From the NCBI GenBank assembly GCA_965277595.1, contig CBDIDH010000002.1, positions 1,612,001-1,676,000 of the forward strand: 64,000 nt of DNA, given 5' to 3'. The notes under the pieces were generated by a model. It was not told the origin of the DNA, ran no database searches, and saw nothing but the letters and a program-made list of their open reading frames with translations. Shown here piece after piece: positions 43,325-51,854 of this stretch. The position numbers were made by a program, and so were the translations under genes. Position 1 is the stretch's first letter, and every line of letters starts with the position of its first letter. This DNA is from CBDIDH01 sp965277595. Its GTDB lineage: Bacteria; Planctomycetota; Planctomycetia; Isosphaerales; Isosphaeraceae.

Positions 43325-44650
43325 GTGCCCACGCTTTCGAAACTGAACGCCCGCGAGGTGCTTGACTCTCGGGGCAGGCCAACCGTGGAAGTCGAGGCGA
43401 CCGCATCGACCGGAGCCGTCGGCCGGGCCATTGTCCCCTCCGGCGCAAGCACGGGCCGCCACGAGGCCCGCGAACTCCGCGATACCGGCGACCGCCGCCA
43501 CGGCGGCCAGGGTGTCTTGAAGGCCGTTCACAACGTTCACGACGAGATCGCCTCGGCCGTGCTCGGGTCCGACCTCGACGATCAGTCCGCCCTTGACGCC
43601 GCGCTGATCGCGCTCGACGGCAAGGCCGACAAGTCTCGACTTGGCGCCAATGCCGTGCTCGGTGTCTCGCTCGCCTGCGCTCATGCCGCCGCGGCCAGTC
43701 GGACCGAGGAGCTGTATGTTCATCTCAACCGGCTCTGGCGGCAACGCGTCGGCGCGGGTATTGAGGGCGATCCGAGCTTGCCGATTCCGATGGTCAACAT
43801 GATCTCGGGGGGCCTGCACGCGGGCGGAAACCTCGATTTTCAGGACTTCTTGATCATTCCCGTCGGTGCGTCGACGTATTCTCAGGCTCTGGAAACGACA
43901 GCGTTGATTTACCGGGCCGTCGGCGCCGTGCTCAAGGGCAAGGGGGAAGTGACCGCGCACCTCGTCGGCGACGAGGGGGGTTACGGCCCTCGGCTGCGGA
44001 CCAATGCGCAGGCTGTTGAGCATATTCTTGAAGCGGTCCTCGCCTGCGGCCTTGAGCTTTATCGCGACGTGGCGATTGCGCTCGATGTCGCCGCCTCTCA
44101 GTTTTATGATCCGGCCACGTCGTCCTATCGACTGACCTCGACCGGCGACGACGTGCTCGACGCCGAGGGGATGACCTTGCTGCTTGAGCACTGGATCCGG
44201 TCGTATCCGATCGTCTCGATCGAGGACGGCCTTGCCGAGGACGATTGGACCGGCTGGTCCACCCTGACCGCCCGGCTCGGCGGCTCGATTCAGCTTATTG
44301 GCGACGACCTGTTCGCGACCCAGGCCGGTCGTCTCCGGCAGGGGATCGAGGCCAGGGCGGGCAACGCCGTCTTGATCAAGCTGAACCAGGTCGGCACGCT
44401 TTCCGAGACGCTTGACACGATGCACCTGGCGCGTCGGCACGGCTATCGAACGATCGTCTCGGCCCGATCGGGCGAGACCGAAGACACGACGATCGCCGAC
44501 CTCGCCGTGGCCACCGGCGCCGGTCAGATCAAGATCGGCTCCGTCGCGCGTTCCGAGCGTCTGGCGAAGTACAACCGCCTTCTTCGGATCGAGCAACACC
44601 TCGGCGGCCCTCGCGCTCCCTTCGCCGGCCGCTCCGCGCTCGGTCTTTGA
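43325..44650 (+). CDS. enolase family protein, divergent subfamily
   Basis: A protein of 441 residues. The start is GTG at 43325, with GAGGG 8 bp upstream. Enolase features: LNAREVLDSRGRPTVEVE, VPSGASTGRHEA, VGDEGGYGP (catalytic Glu), SIEDGLAEDDW, GDDLFAT, VLIKLNQVGT (catalytic Lys) and SARSGETEDTTIADL. Two catalytic positions differ from yeast enolase: Glu168 (QEF) is Asp here (FQDFLI), and the His of SHRSGETED (His373) is Ala. A subfamily of this type occurs in alphaproteobacteria next to their normal enolase, as I recall. Whether it makes phosphoenolpyruvate or acts on another substrate is unknown. No second enolase is in this window. It follows the phosphotransferase. Confidence 0.82.
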   Translation: MPTLSKLNAREVLDSRGRPTVEVEATASTGAVGRAIVPSGASTGRHEARELRDTGDRRHGGQGVLKAVHNVHDEIASAVLGSDLDDQSALDAALIALDGKADKSRLGANAVLGVSLACAHAAAASRTEELYVHLNRLWRQRVGAGIEGDPSLPIPMVNMISGGLHAGGNLDFQDFLIIPVGASTYSQALETTALIYRAVGAVLKGKGEVTAHLVGDEGGYGPRLRTNAQAVEHILEAVLACGLELYRDVAIALDVAASQFYDPATSSYRLTSTGDDVLDAEGMTLLLEHWIRSYPIVSIEDGLAEDDWTGWSTLTARLGGSIQLIGDDLFATQAGRLRQGIEARAGNAVLIKLNQVGTLSETLDTMHLARRHGYRTIVSARSGETEDTTIADLAVATGAGQIKIGSVARSERLAKYNRLLRIEQHLGGPRAPFAGRSALGL

Positions 44651-45278
44651 GGCGGCTTCGGGAGCGATGGCTGATGACGGATGACCAAGGACCGGTGACC
44701 AAGAGTCGATGACCAAGGGCCGATGCCCGATTCCGCATGGGATCGCTCATCTCCCTCGGTCATTGGTCATTGGTCCTTCTTCTCCACCGTTTCCCCTCGG
44801 TCCTTGGTCCTTGGTCCTTTCCTCGCCCCATCCCGCCGTTCGAAAAAATATCCCAAAGAAATCCTCAAGTTCCGGTTTACAGGTTCCGGGCCTTCCATTA
44901 TCTTCCTGACCGTTCGGGCCGGTCGAGGGGGCACGCGGTAAGCCGCTCCCAAGATCGGGCCGAGTGGAACCGTGCAAGGAGGCCGGGGACGTGAGCCTAC
45001 CCATCTTGATTTCCCACCCAGAGACGCCGCAACGGCTGGGACCGCCGCCTGGCGGTTTCGAAGAGCCACCCTCCCCGGGCCGACTCAACTCCGCCTCAAC
45101 GGGCGACGGGTCCGCTGACGTGACGTGTCTGTGACGTGATCTGACGTTCTGGTCGTGGTGTGTGTGTTCGGAAACCAATGGACCAAGGCCCGGCGGGCGA
45201 ACGGGATGCCACGACGGTCTCCACGCCCCGACGACGTCGGCACGACGCCGGCGCCCTTGAGAGATTCAGGAGGAAGCC
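44651..45278. repeat. gap with heptad element (copy 14, 44672-44822)
   Basis: Directly after the enolase gene: a left arm GATGACGGATGACCAAGGACC (44674-44700), further GACC copies, and a right arm CTCGGTCATTGGTCATTGGTCC (44756-44777) and CCTCGGTCCTTGGTCCTTGG (44796-44817). From 44826 to 45278 no gene is seen. The next gene has a clear AGGAGGAAG ribosome site at 45265. Confidence 0.75.
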
Positions 45279-45992
45279 ATGCGCAGGAGTTTCGGTTGGA
45301 CCAGGCTTCGGACCTCGGTCGTTGCCTTCGGCCTTGCCGCCGTCTCGGCCGCGGGAGTCTCGCGAGCCGATCCGATGACCTCGACGCTCGTTGCCTATGA
45401 CACCGTTGGCTCGACGATCGGCACGACCGGGATGACCAGTACCGGGGGCACCCCGGCGACCCCACCGATCGCCTTCGTGCCGCTGACCGGGGCCACATTC
45501 ATGTCCCCGTCGTCGCTGGGCCTGGGCGTCTTCCAGGCGTCGGCCCTCTCGGCCGGCGAGAGCGTGACGTACACCAACACCCCCTTCGACCTCAAGTTCC
45601 GGGTTGACGGCGTCAATGGCGCCACGGGGTTCCTGCCCAACGGCACGCCGGTTGACATCACCGGCACGCTCAACGGCACGCTCACGGGGTCAAACCAGTC
45701 GAGCGTCGTGGCGACCTTCAACGCTCCGGCGACGGCGGCCTTCGCCACGGGTCTCTACTCGAACACGCTGGCGATCTCAAACAACCCGATCTCGATCGTG
45801 CCGTCGACGACCTTCAACGGCGTCTCGACCGTTCAGGCGATGCTGACGACGTCGATCACTCCCGCCACGCCCGCTCCCGAGCCGTCGACGGTCGTCCTCT
45901 TCGCCGCGACGGTCGCCGGCCTCGGCCTCCGTCATCGCCTCCGACGCAACCACGACGCCCAGGCCGAAGTCGAGGCCGACGCGTCGCGCTGA
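45279..45992 (+). CDS. exported PEP-CTERM protein
   Basis: A protein of 237 residues. The N-terminal signal is SVVAFGLAAVSAAGVSRA. The C-terminus is a PEP-CTERM sorting signal: PEP-containing PAPEPSTVVLFAATVAGLG, a hydrophobic helix and basic RHRLRRNH. In PEP-CTERM systems exosortase cleaves and anchors such proteins at the surface; no exosortase gene is in this window. The mature part is Thr, Ser and Gly-rich. AGGAGGAAG precedes the ATG. A short extra tail of about 10 residues after the basic motif is unusual. It is a paralogue of the next gene. Confidence 0.88.
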   Translation: MRRSFGWTRLRTSVVAFGLAAVSAAGVSRADPMTSTLVAYDTVGSTIGTTGMTSTGGTPATPPIAFVPLTGATFMSPSSLGLGVFQASALSAGESVTYTNTPFDLKFRVDGVNGATGFLPNGTPVDITGTLNGTLTGSNQSSVVATFNAPATAAFATGLYSNTLAISNNPISIVPSTTFNGVSTVQAMLTTSITPATPAPEPSTVVLFAATVAGLGLRHRLRRNHDAQAEVEADASR

Positions 45993-46167
45993 GCGCGCCG
46001 AGCGAGGGATGCCACGGGCCCCGGCCAGACCGGTCTCGGGCCGATGCACCCGGCGACAACGACTCCTGACCCGACCTGATCCGACCAGAACGGCCCCGGT
46101 CCCGCGCTGACCACGCCCGGGACGGGTCGACTTGATCCAGGAAACCTGACTGACGAACCAGGGCGAC

Positions 46168-46195
46168 GCTTGCTTGCTTGCTTGCTTGCTCGCTC
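46168..46195. repeat. GCTT/GCTC tetranucleotide array
   Basis: Five GCTT copies (46168-46187) then two GCTC, 62 bp upstream of the next start codon. Tetramer tracts can vary in copy number by slippage. Whether this one does is not known. Confidence 0.7.
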
Positions 46196-46256
46196 GCCCG
46201 ACCTGTCTCGATCCCCGAGTCAACGCACGAGAAAAATAAGGATGGAAAGGACCTCC

Positions 46257-46847
46257 ATGATCCCGCGTAACCAGCGAAAGAACGTCTGGACCCTGACGCT
46301 CGCCCTTGCGGCGGCGGCGGCCTGCTGCGTCGGTCGCGATGCCCGGGCGGCGTCGATCCCCTACGGCACGAGCGGCTTTGTCGAGACGCCGATGGGGGGC
46401 GACCCGATGGCCGTCACCTTCTCGGGCATGACCGGCATGGTGACCGGCCAGGGCTCGCTGAACCTCGGCCAGTTCGTGGTCTCGCCCTCGGGGCAGAGTG
46501 GCGCGACGGTTGACTACACCGGCGACCCCTTCCACGTCTTCGTCTATGCCGGCCCCGGCCAGGCGACCGAGATTTCCGGCGTCCTCGGCGGCATGATCGG
46601 CTCGGCCGCGACGACCCCGCTGACGGCGACGATCAACACGGTGACCCCCTTCGAGGGCCCCTTGCCGTTCTCTCTGAACGTCGCGACCGGCATTGCCATG
46701 CCGATCAGCACGACCCCCGGCTCAACGACCTCCTCGGCGACGATCTTCTCGGCCGCCGCGGCGCCGATTCCCGAGCCCGCCTCGGTTGCCGTCTTCGCCG
46801 CCGCCCTCAGCGGCCTGGCCCTCTGGCGCCGCCGCGCCGCCCGCTAA
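46257..46847 (+). CDS. exported PEP-CTERM protein (second of a pair)
   Basis: A protein of 196 residues. The signal peptide is LTLALAAAAACCVGRDARA. It ends PIPEPASVAVFAAALSGLALWRRRAAR, a full PEP-CTERM signal. Between are Gly, Thr and Pro-rich strands (TGMVTGQGSLNLGQFVVSPSGQS). GGAAAGGA precedes the ATG at 46257. It shares style with the previous gene, though length and sequence differ. A tetramer array lies upstream and a strong terminator follows. The next genes are the second sigma factor and kinase. Confidence 0.88.
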   Translation: MIPRNQRKNVWTLTLALAAAAACCVGRDARAASIPYGTSGFVETPMGGDPMAVTFSGMTGMVTGQGSLNLGQFVVSPSGQSGATVDYTGDPFHVFVYAGPGQATEISGVLGGMIGSAATTPLTATINTVTPFEGPLPFSLNVATGIAMPISTTPGSTTSSATIFSAAAAPIPEPASVAVFAAALSGLALWRRRAAR

Positions 46848-46884
46848 GTTTGATCACGCCCGTTCCATTGATTATCCACGCCTC

Positions 46885-46923
46885 GCCCCTCGCCGCCCTT
46901 ACCCGCGGCGCGGGGCTTTTTTT
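46885..46923 (+). terminator. intrinsic terminator
   Basis: A GC-rich stem GCCCCTCGCCGC / GCGGCGCGGGGC (one mismatch) with an 8-base loop, followed by seven T at 46917-46923. It is 38 bp after the stop of the PEP-CTERM gene. This is the clearest intrinsic terminator in the window. Confidence 0.85.
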
Positions 46924-46941
46924 ATTGGCTCTTCAAGAAAT

Positions 46942-47011
46942 GGCTGATGACCGATGACCGATGACCAAGGAATTCCGGCCTCTGCCCTTTGCCCTTTTCC
47001 CTTTGCCCTCG
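46942..47011. repeat. heptad element (copy 15)
   Basis: GATGACCGATGACCGATGACC followed by a loop GGAATTCCGG, then CTCTGCCCTTTGCCCTTTTCC. The left arm is of the GGTCATC type and the right arm of the CTTTGCC type, so the two variants occur in the same copy. It lies between the terminator and the sigma gene. Confidence 0.85.
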
Positions 47012-47143
47012 GCAATGCCTTGCCCGGACGGCCGCGTCCGCCAATCATGGGAGAGAGAAGAAGAAGACGAGAAACGAAACAGTAAGGCCGGGCCGGGCCG
47101 GGTCCGCCTGACGCCTAGTTGATTGGATGGGGAGAGGGTGCCG

Positions 47144-47827
47144 ATGGCCGCCGGACCGATCGAGCTGATGGCCAAGGCCCGAGCGGGCGAGGCCGATGCG
47201 CTGGGCGAACTCTGCGGGCTCTATCGCAACTACCTCCGAATGGTCGTCCGCACCGGCCTCGGCCCGAGGCTCAGGGAGCGTGTCGAACTCTCGGACGTGG
47301 TGCAGGAAGCGCTCGTCGAGGTCGTTCGCCAGTTCCCGCAGTTCACCGGCCAGAACGAGGCGGCGCTCGTGGGCTGGCTCCGCAGGCTCGTCGGCCAGAA
47401 GCTCGCTGACCTGGGGCGCTATCACAGCCGCGCGAAACGGTCGTCCGGCGGCGCCGATGTTCCGCTCGACGCTCCCTATGACGCGGGCGGTGGCGGCGGC
47501 AACGCCGGAGGCAACGGCGACGGCGGCCCTGGCGGTCGCTTGCTCGACATGCTCGCGCTCAGCCAGACCAGCCCGAGCGAGGCCGCCAGCCGACGCGAGC
47601 TGATTGTCTTGCTCGCCGATGCCCTCGCCGGGCTCCCCACCAGCGAGGCCGAGGTGCTCTGGCTTTATCATGCCGAGGGGCTTTCGTTCGAGGCGATCGG
47701 CGACCGTCTCGGCCTGAGCCGAAAATCGGTGCGGGGGGTCTGGGCGCGCGGGCTCAAGAGCCTGAAGCGGTCCCTGGAAGGCCCCCCCGGTGGGAACGCG
47801 AGGTACCCCGATGGTCCGGCGACCTGA
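47144..47827 (+). CDS. ECF-type sigma factor, kinase-linked (second)
   Basis: A protein of 227 residues. Region 2 is LYRNYLRMVVRTGLGPRLRE, LSDVVQEALVEVVRQFPQF and GWLRRLVGQKLADLGRYH. A Gly-rich insert (GGGGGNAGGNGDGGPGG) precedes region 4, which has LPTSEAEVLWLYHAEGLSFEAIGDRLGLSRKSVRGVWARGLKSLK. The start follows GGAGAGGG. Its end overlaps the kinase gene by 17 bp. This is the planctomycete ECF sigma/kinase arrangement, as at 14.9 kb. Confidence 0.93.
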   Translation: MAAGPIELMAKARAGEADALGELCGLYRNYLRMVVRTGLGPRLRERVELSDVVQEALVEVVRQFPQFTGQNEAALVGWLRRLVGQKLADLGRYHSRAKRSSGGADVPLDAPYDAGGGGGNAGGNGDGGPGGRLLDMLALSQTSPSEAASRRELIVLLADALAGLPTSEAEVLWLYHAEGLSFEAIGDRLGLSRKSVRGVWARGLKSLKRSLEGPPGGNARYPDGPAT

Positions 47828-50800
47828 ACCCGAACCGGCCGACCAGGACGAACGCCTCGGCGAGGCGATTGAAGCTTTCCTCGCGCTCGGCGAGGCCGGA
47901 AATCCCCCCGATCCCGAACTCTTCGCCGCCGGTTATCCCGAGCTTGGCGACGACCTCCTGGCCGCGCTCGAAGGGCTCGCCCTGGTTCGCGGCCTCGTCG
48001 GCGCTCCCGAAGGTCAGGGAGGGCCGGGCTCTCGCCTGGAAACCGGACGCCGGATCGCCGGTTACCGGATCGTCCGCGAGCTTGGCCGGGGGGGCATGGG
48101 CGTGGTTTACGAGGCCGTTCACGTCGGCCTCGACCGCCCGGTCGCGCTCAAGGTGCTGGGGAGCCAGGCCGCTCCCGATTCCAACGGCAGGCGCCGGTTT
48201 CTCAACGAGGCGAGGACCGCCGCCGGGCTGCACCACACCCACATCGTCCCCGTCTTCGACGTCGGCCAGGTCGGCGCTCTTTGCTACTACGCGATGCAGC
48301 GGATCGAGGGCAGCGGCCTTGACCGCGTGATTCGCCACCTCCGCCGCGACCGCGTCACCGCCGCCGGGTCCAGCTCGGGCGGAACCACGTCCTTGCGATC
48401 GGGCCGAGCGAAAGGCAACGGCAATGGCAACGGCAAGAGCCAGGGTCCCGACCTCTCGGGCCTGGGCGACGTGACAGGCCCCTGGCCGGCCCTGTCCGAG
48501 AACGGCGCCAACGGCAGCCGACAGGGTCCGGGCCGGGGAGGACTGGCCGACCCGATCGTCGACGAGAACGACGACGAGCCGCCGCCGTTCGTGCCGCCGA
48601 GAGGTTCGGCCTATTACCGGTGGGTCGCCGAGGTCGGTCGCGAGGCCGCCGAGGCGCTCGGCCATGCGCATCACCGGGGCGTGATCCATCGCGACGTCAA
48701 GCCCTCAAACCTTCTGATCGACGGCCGAGGACTGATCTGGGTCGCCGACTTCGGCCTCGCCCGACGCCTGGCCGACCCCTCGCTGACGCAGCACGACAGC
48801 CTTCTCGGCACCCCGCGCTACATGAGCCCCGAACAGGCCCGCGTCGGCCCGATCGACGGCCGATCCGACCTTTATAGCCTGGGCGCGACCCTCTTTGAAT
48901 TGCTCACCCTCCGACCTCCGTTCGAAGGCCGGAGCGCCGCCGAGTTGATCGGCCAGATTGCCGGCGACGAGCCGCCGACGCCCCGCCAGTTCGACCCGAA
49001 AATTCCCCGAGACCTCGAAACGGTCGTCCTCAAGCTCCTCGCCAAGCGTCCGGCGGACCGTTACGAGTCCTCGGCTCATCTGGCCGAAGACCTGACCCGG
49101 TTCCTTAACTACGAGCCGGTTCACGCCCGGCGGATCAGCCTTCCCGGCCGGCTCTGGCGGTTCGCCCGCCGACACCCCGGCGTCTCGGCCGTTTCCACCA
49201 CGGCGGCGATCGTCATCCTCGCCGTCTCGGCCATCGCCTATGCGCGGGTCCGGCAAGAGCGCGATCGCCTGGTTGTCGAACGGGGCAAGACCCTCGCGGC
49301 GATGCGCGAGCAATTCCTGGCGTCGTCGGAAGTCGTCCGGCACTCAAACATGCCCAATCGTCGGGTCGGCGGCCTTGGCCTGCTCAAAAAGGCCGCGGCG
49401 CTCGGTCCTGAACCGGCGATGCGAGCCCGGCTCCGGTCCGAGGCCGTGGAATTTCTCGTGACCCGCGACGTCGCGGCCCGCCCCGCCTTTCCGACCGGCC
49501 GGTCGATCGGCCTGGCCTTCGCGCCTGACGGCGCCCGGCTCGTCACGCTCGCGCAATCGCCTCAGGAAGGCGAATCGGTCCGGGTCTGGGACGTCGCCCG
49601 CCGCGAACGCCTGGCCGAACACCGGCTCCGTCCCCCGACGACACCCGCCGCCTCGACGGCAACCCCGACACCGACCACGCCCGTCGGCCCCGCCGATGCC
49701 TCAGCGACACCCCGCGGCCCGGCAGGCCGAGGCCCCGGACCAGGTCCGATCCGAGGTCGGGGCCGCGGTCCCTCCTGGCCCTTGATGGCGGTCATGGGGA
49801 GTGACCTGGCCGTTGTCAGCGTGGACGGCCGGGGGAGCGGCCGGAGCGTCTGGCAACTGACCGACGCCGGCGCCTCGGCGCCCAAAGCCCTGGCGGTCGG
49901 TGTTCCAGGCCACGCCGTCCGGGGGATCTTCGCCACGCCCGACGGCCACCGGATCGTCACCGTCGAGACCCTCTTTCCCGGTCCGGGCGCCGAACTCCCT
50001 GGCCCTCGCGGTCCATCCCTGACCGGGCGCCGGCCGATGCAGGCGTACGAGGTCAACCTCTGGGACCCGGCCCGGCCCGAAACCCCGGTCGCCACGCTGC
50101 TTCGGTCCGATCCCGACGAGACCAGCCTGACGCATCCGCTCGTGGCGATGAGCCCCGATAGCAAGACGGTCGTCGTCGCCTGGGCTCACAAGATGACCGT
50201 CTCGTTCCGCTCGGCGCGGACCGGCGAGGACCTGGGCGCCATCGAGACCTCGGGCGAATTGACCGCCCTGGCGCTCGGCTCGGACAACCAGCTTGCCACC
50301 GCGGGGGGCGGCGAGGTCCGGCTCTGGGACACCGTCTCGCGGACGGCCCTTCCCAGCCTGACCCCCGGTCAGACCGAGGTCCGGCTCCTCCGGTTCAGCC
50401 CCGCCGGTTCGCTCCTGGCGGTCGCCGGCCTCTTCGGCCGCGACGTCGAAGTCTGGGACACCGCGGCGCACTCTCTGGTCTCGGTTCTTCCCACGGCCGA
50501 TCCGGTCGAGGACGTCGCCTTCTCGCCCGACGGCCGGACCCTCGCCGCGGCGACTCTCGGCGAAAAAACGGCCGTCTGGAACGTGATCGAGCCCGACGTC
50601 CGCGCCCGGATCGCCGGGTTTGACTCGGTCAGCCGATCGCTCGCCTTCCGCGATGACGGCCTTCTCGCCCTGGGCGTCTGGAAAGGCGCCGTGAGGTTCC
50701 GCGAGGCGGGGCGTTGTGTCCAGACCGAGGCCCCCACTGATTCCGAGACGATCCGCGACCGCGAACGGCCGACGCCGATGGTTTTTGACAGCCAGGGTGC

Positions 50801-51695
50801 TCTCATCACGCTTGAGCCCGACGCCCTGCTCGTCTGGCCGAACCCGCCCCACGGTTCGACCGACGGACCGCGGCTCGGTCTTGCCTCCGCGTCTCCCTTT
50901 TTTGGACGTGGCGGCGGGGTCCTCGCCCGATCGCAAGACGGCCGGACCGTGGCCCTTGTTCGCGATGGCGGGGTCTTTCTCCGACGCGCCTCGTCACCCG
51001 AAACGCTTGTCTCCCTGAAGCTTCCCGCCGAACTCGCCGCCCGCGCCCGGATCGGCCGCGACCGCGACCGCGACCGCGAATTCAACCGCGATCGAGGCCC
51101 TGATCGTGGTCGGCTCGGCTTTCCGATGCTCAACTGGCGGGCGGCGGCGGTGGCTCCGGCGGGTGACCGGCTTTACCTGATCGAAGGCAGCGGCGCGGCG
51201 CAGGTCTGGACGATCGCGGGCGATCAGGCGCAACTCGTGACCACCTGGCCTGGTCTTCCCGTTGACGCCACGGCGCTGGCGTTGAGTCCCGATGGCAAGA
51301 CCCTGGCCGTCGGCGTCCGTCCTGGGGGCCTGGTGCTGATCGAGACGACCGGCGGGACGATCCGCCACCGCCTGATTTCCAACCCCGCGCCGACGGATTC
51401 AGACAGCGAGGGCGAAAGTGGCGATGGCCAGGTCACATCGCTCGCGTTTTCTCCCGACGGCGCGAGCCTGGCCGTGGGCACTCAGCAAGGGTCGATCACC
51501 GTATGGTCGCTCGACGCCGCCCCGGCTCCCGCCCCCTTGTTCCGGCTCCCCGCCCATCGCGGAGTCGCTGTCCTCTCGGTCTCTTTCGACCCTCGCGGCC
51601 ACGTCCTCGCCTCTTCCGGCGGCGACAAGACCGTCGACGTCTGGGACCTTCTTCGCGTCCGTGAGGAGTTTGCCCGGCTTGGGCTTAACTGGTAA
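47811..51695 (+). CDS. Hanks-type Ser/Thr protein kinase with WD40 repeats
   Basis: A protein of 1294 residues. Kinase: glycine loop RELGRGGMGVVYEA at about 89-102, Lys114, catalytic HRDVKPSN from 293, DFG at 313. An unusual insert of about 85 residues (about 180-265), rich in Gly, Asn and Ser and partly acidic, sits between the kinase lobe helices. One transmembrane helix at about 460-480 (AVSTTAAIVILAVSAIAYARV). The remainder is a series of WD40-like repeats (VRVWDVARRERL, VRLWDTVSRTAL, VEVWDTAAHSLV, TVDVWDLLRVREE) with a Pro/Gly-rich insert near 610-650. The outer part would sense or hold a partner. The ATG overlaps the sigma gene, so both are made together. The stop is followed at once by a heptad element. 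Confidence 0.95.
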   Translation: MVRRPEPEPADQDERLGEAIEAFLALGEAGNPPDPELFAAGYPELGDDLLAALEGLALVRGLVGAPEGQGGPGSRLETGRRIAGYRIVRELGRGGMGVVYEAVHVGLDRPVALKVLGSQAAPDSNGRRRFLNEARTAAGLHHTHIVPVFDVGQVGALCYYAMQRIEGSGLDRVIRHLRRDRVTAAGSSSGGTTSLRSGRAKGNGNGNGKSQGPDLSGLGDVTGPWPALSENGANGSRQGPGRGGLADPIVDENDDEPPPFVPPRGSAYYRWVAEVGREAAEALGHAHHRGVIHRDVKPSNLLIDGRGLIWVADFGLARRLADPSLTQHDSLLGTPRYMSPEQARVGPIDGRSDLYSLGATLFELLTLRPPFEGRSAAELIGQIAGDEPPTPRQFDPKIPRDLETVVLKLLAKRPADRYESSAHLAEDLTRFLNYEPVHARRISLPGRLWRFARRHPGVSAVSTTAAIVILAVSAIAYARVRQERDRLVVERGKTLAAMREQFLASSEVVRHSNMPNRRVGGLGLLKKAAALGPEPAMRARLRSEAVEFLVTRDVAARPAFPTGRSIGLAFAPDGARLVTLAQSPQEGESVRVWDVARRERLAEHRLRPPTTPAASTATPTPTTPVGPADASATPRGPAGRGPGPGPIRGRGRGPSWPLMAVMGSDLAVVSVDGRGSGRSVWQLTDAGASAPKALAVGVPGHAVRGIFATPDGHRIVTVETLFPGPGAELPGPRGPSLTGRRPMQAYEVNLWDPARPETPVATLLRSDPDETSLTHPLVAMSPDSKTVVVAWAHKMTVSFRSARTGEDLGAIETSGELTALALGSDNQLATAGGGEVRLWDTVSRTALPSLTPGQTEVRLLRFSPAGSLLAVAGLFGRDVEVWDTAAHSLVSVLPTADPVEDVAFSPDGRTLAAATLGEKTAVWNVIEPDVRARIAGFDSVSRSLAFRDDGLLALGVWKGAVRFREAGRCVQTEAPTDSETIRDRERPTPMVFDSQGALITLEPDALLVWPNPPHGSTDGPRLGLASASPFFGRGGGVLARSQDGRTVALVRDGGVFLRRASSPETLVSLKLPAELAARARIGRDRDRDREFNRDRGPDRGRLGFPMLNWRAAAVAPAGDRLYLIEGSGAAQVWTIAGDQAQLVTTWPGLPVDATALALSPDGKTLAVGVRPGGLVLIETTGGTIRHRLISNPAPTDSDSEGESGDGQVTSLAFSPDGASLAVGTQQGSITVWSLDAAPAPAPLFRLPAHRGVAVLSVSFDPRGHVLASSGGDKTVDVWDLLRVREEFARLGLNW

Positions 51696-51842
51696 AGGGC
51701 AAAGGGCAAAGGGCAAAGGGCAAATAGTCGAAACCTCTTTCCTTTGCCCTCTGTCCTCTGTCCTCTGTCCTCTGTCCTCTGTCCTCTGTCCTCTGTCCTC
51801 TGTCCTCTGTCCTCTGTCCTCTGTCCTCTGTCCTTTGCCCTC
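51694..51842. repeat. heptad element with 12 CTCTGTC copies (copy 16)
   Basis: It begins at the kinase stop codon with GGGCAAAGGGCAAAGGGCAA. The right arm has twelve CTCTGTC copies at 51749-51832, bordered on both sides by CTTTGCC. It lies between the kinase and EcsC genes, which are convergent, and ends 13 bp before the EcsC stop. Confidence 0.95.
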
Positions 51843-51854
51843 CCAAGCCCCCGG

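Noticed and set aside
41868..43448. Minus-strand frame of 526 residues over the phosphotransferase gene
   Set aside because: It is antisense to a clear kinase gene and has no recognisable family; GC-rich DNA keeps such shadow frames open.
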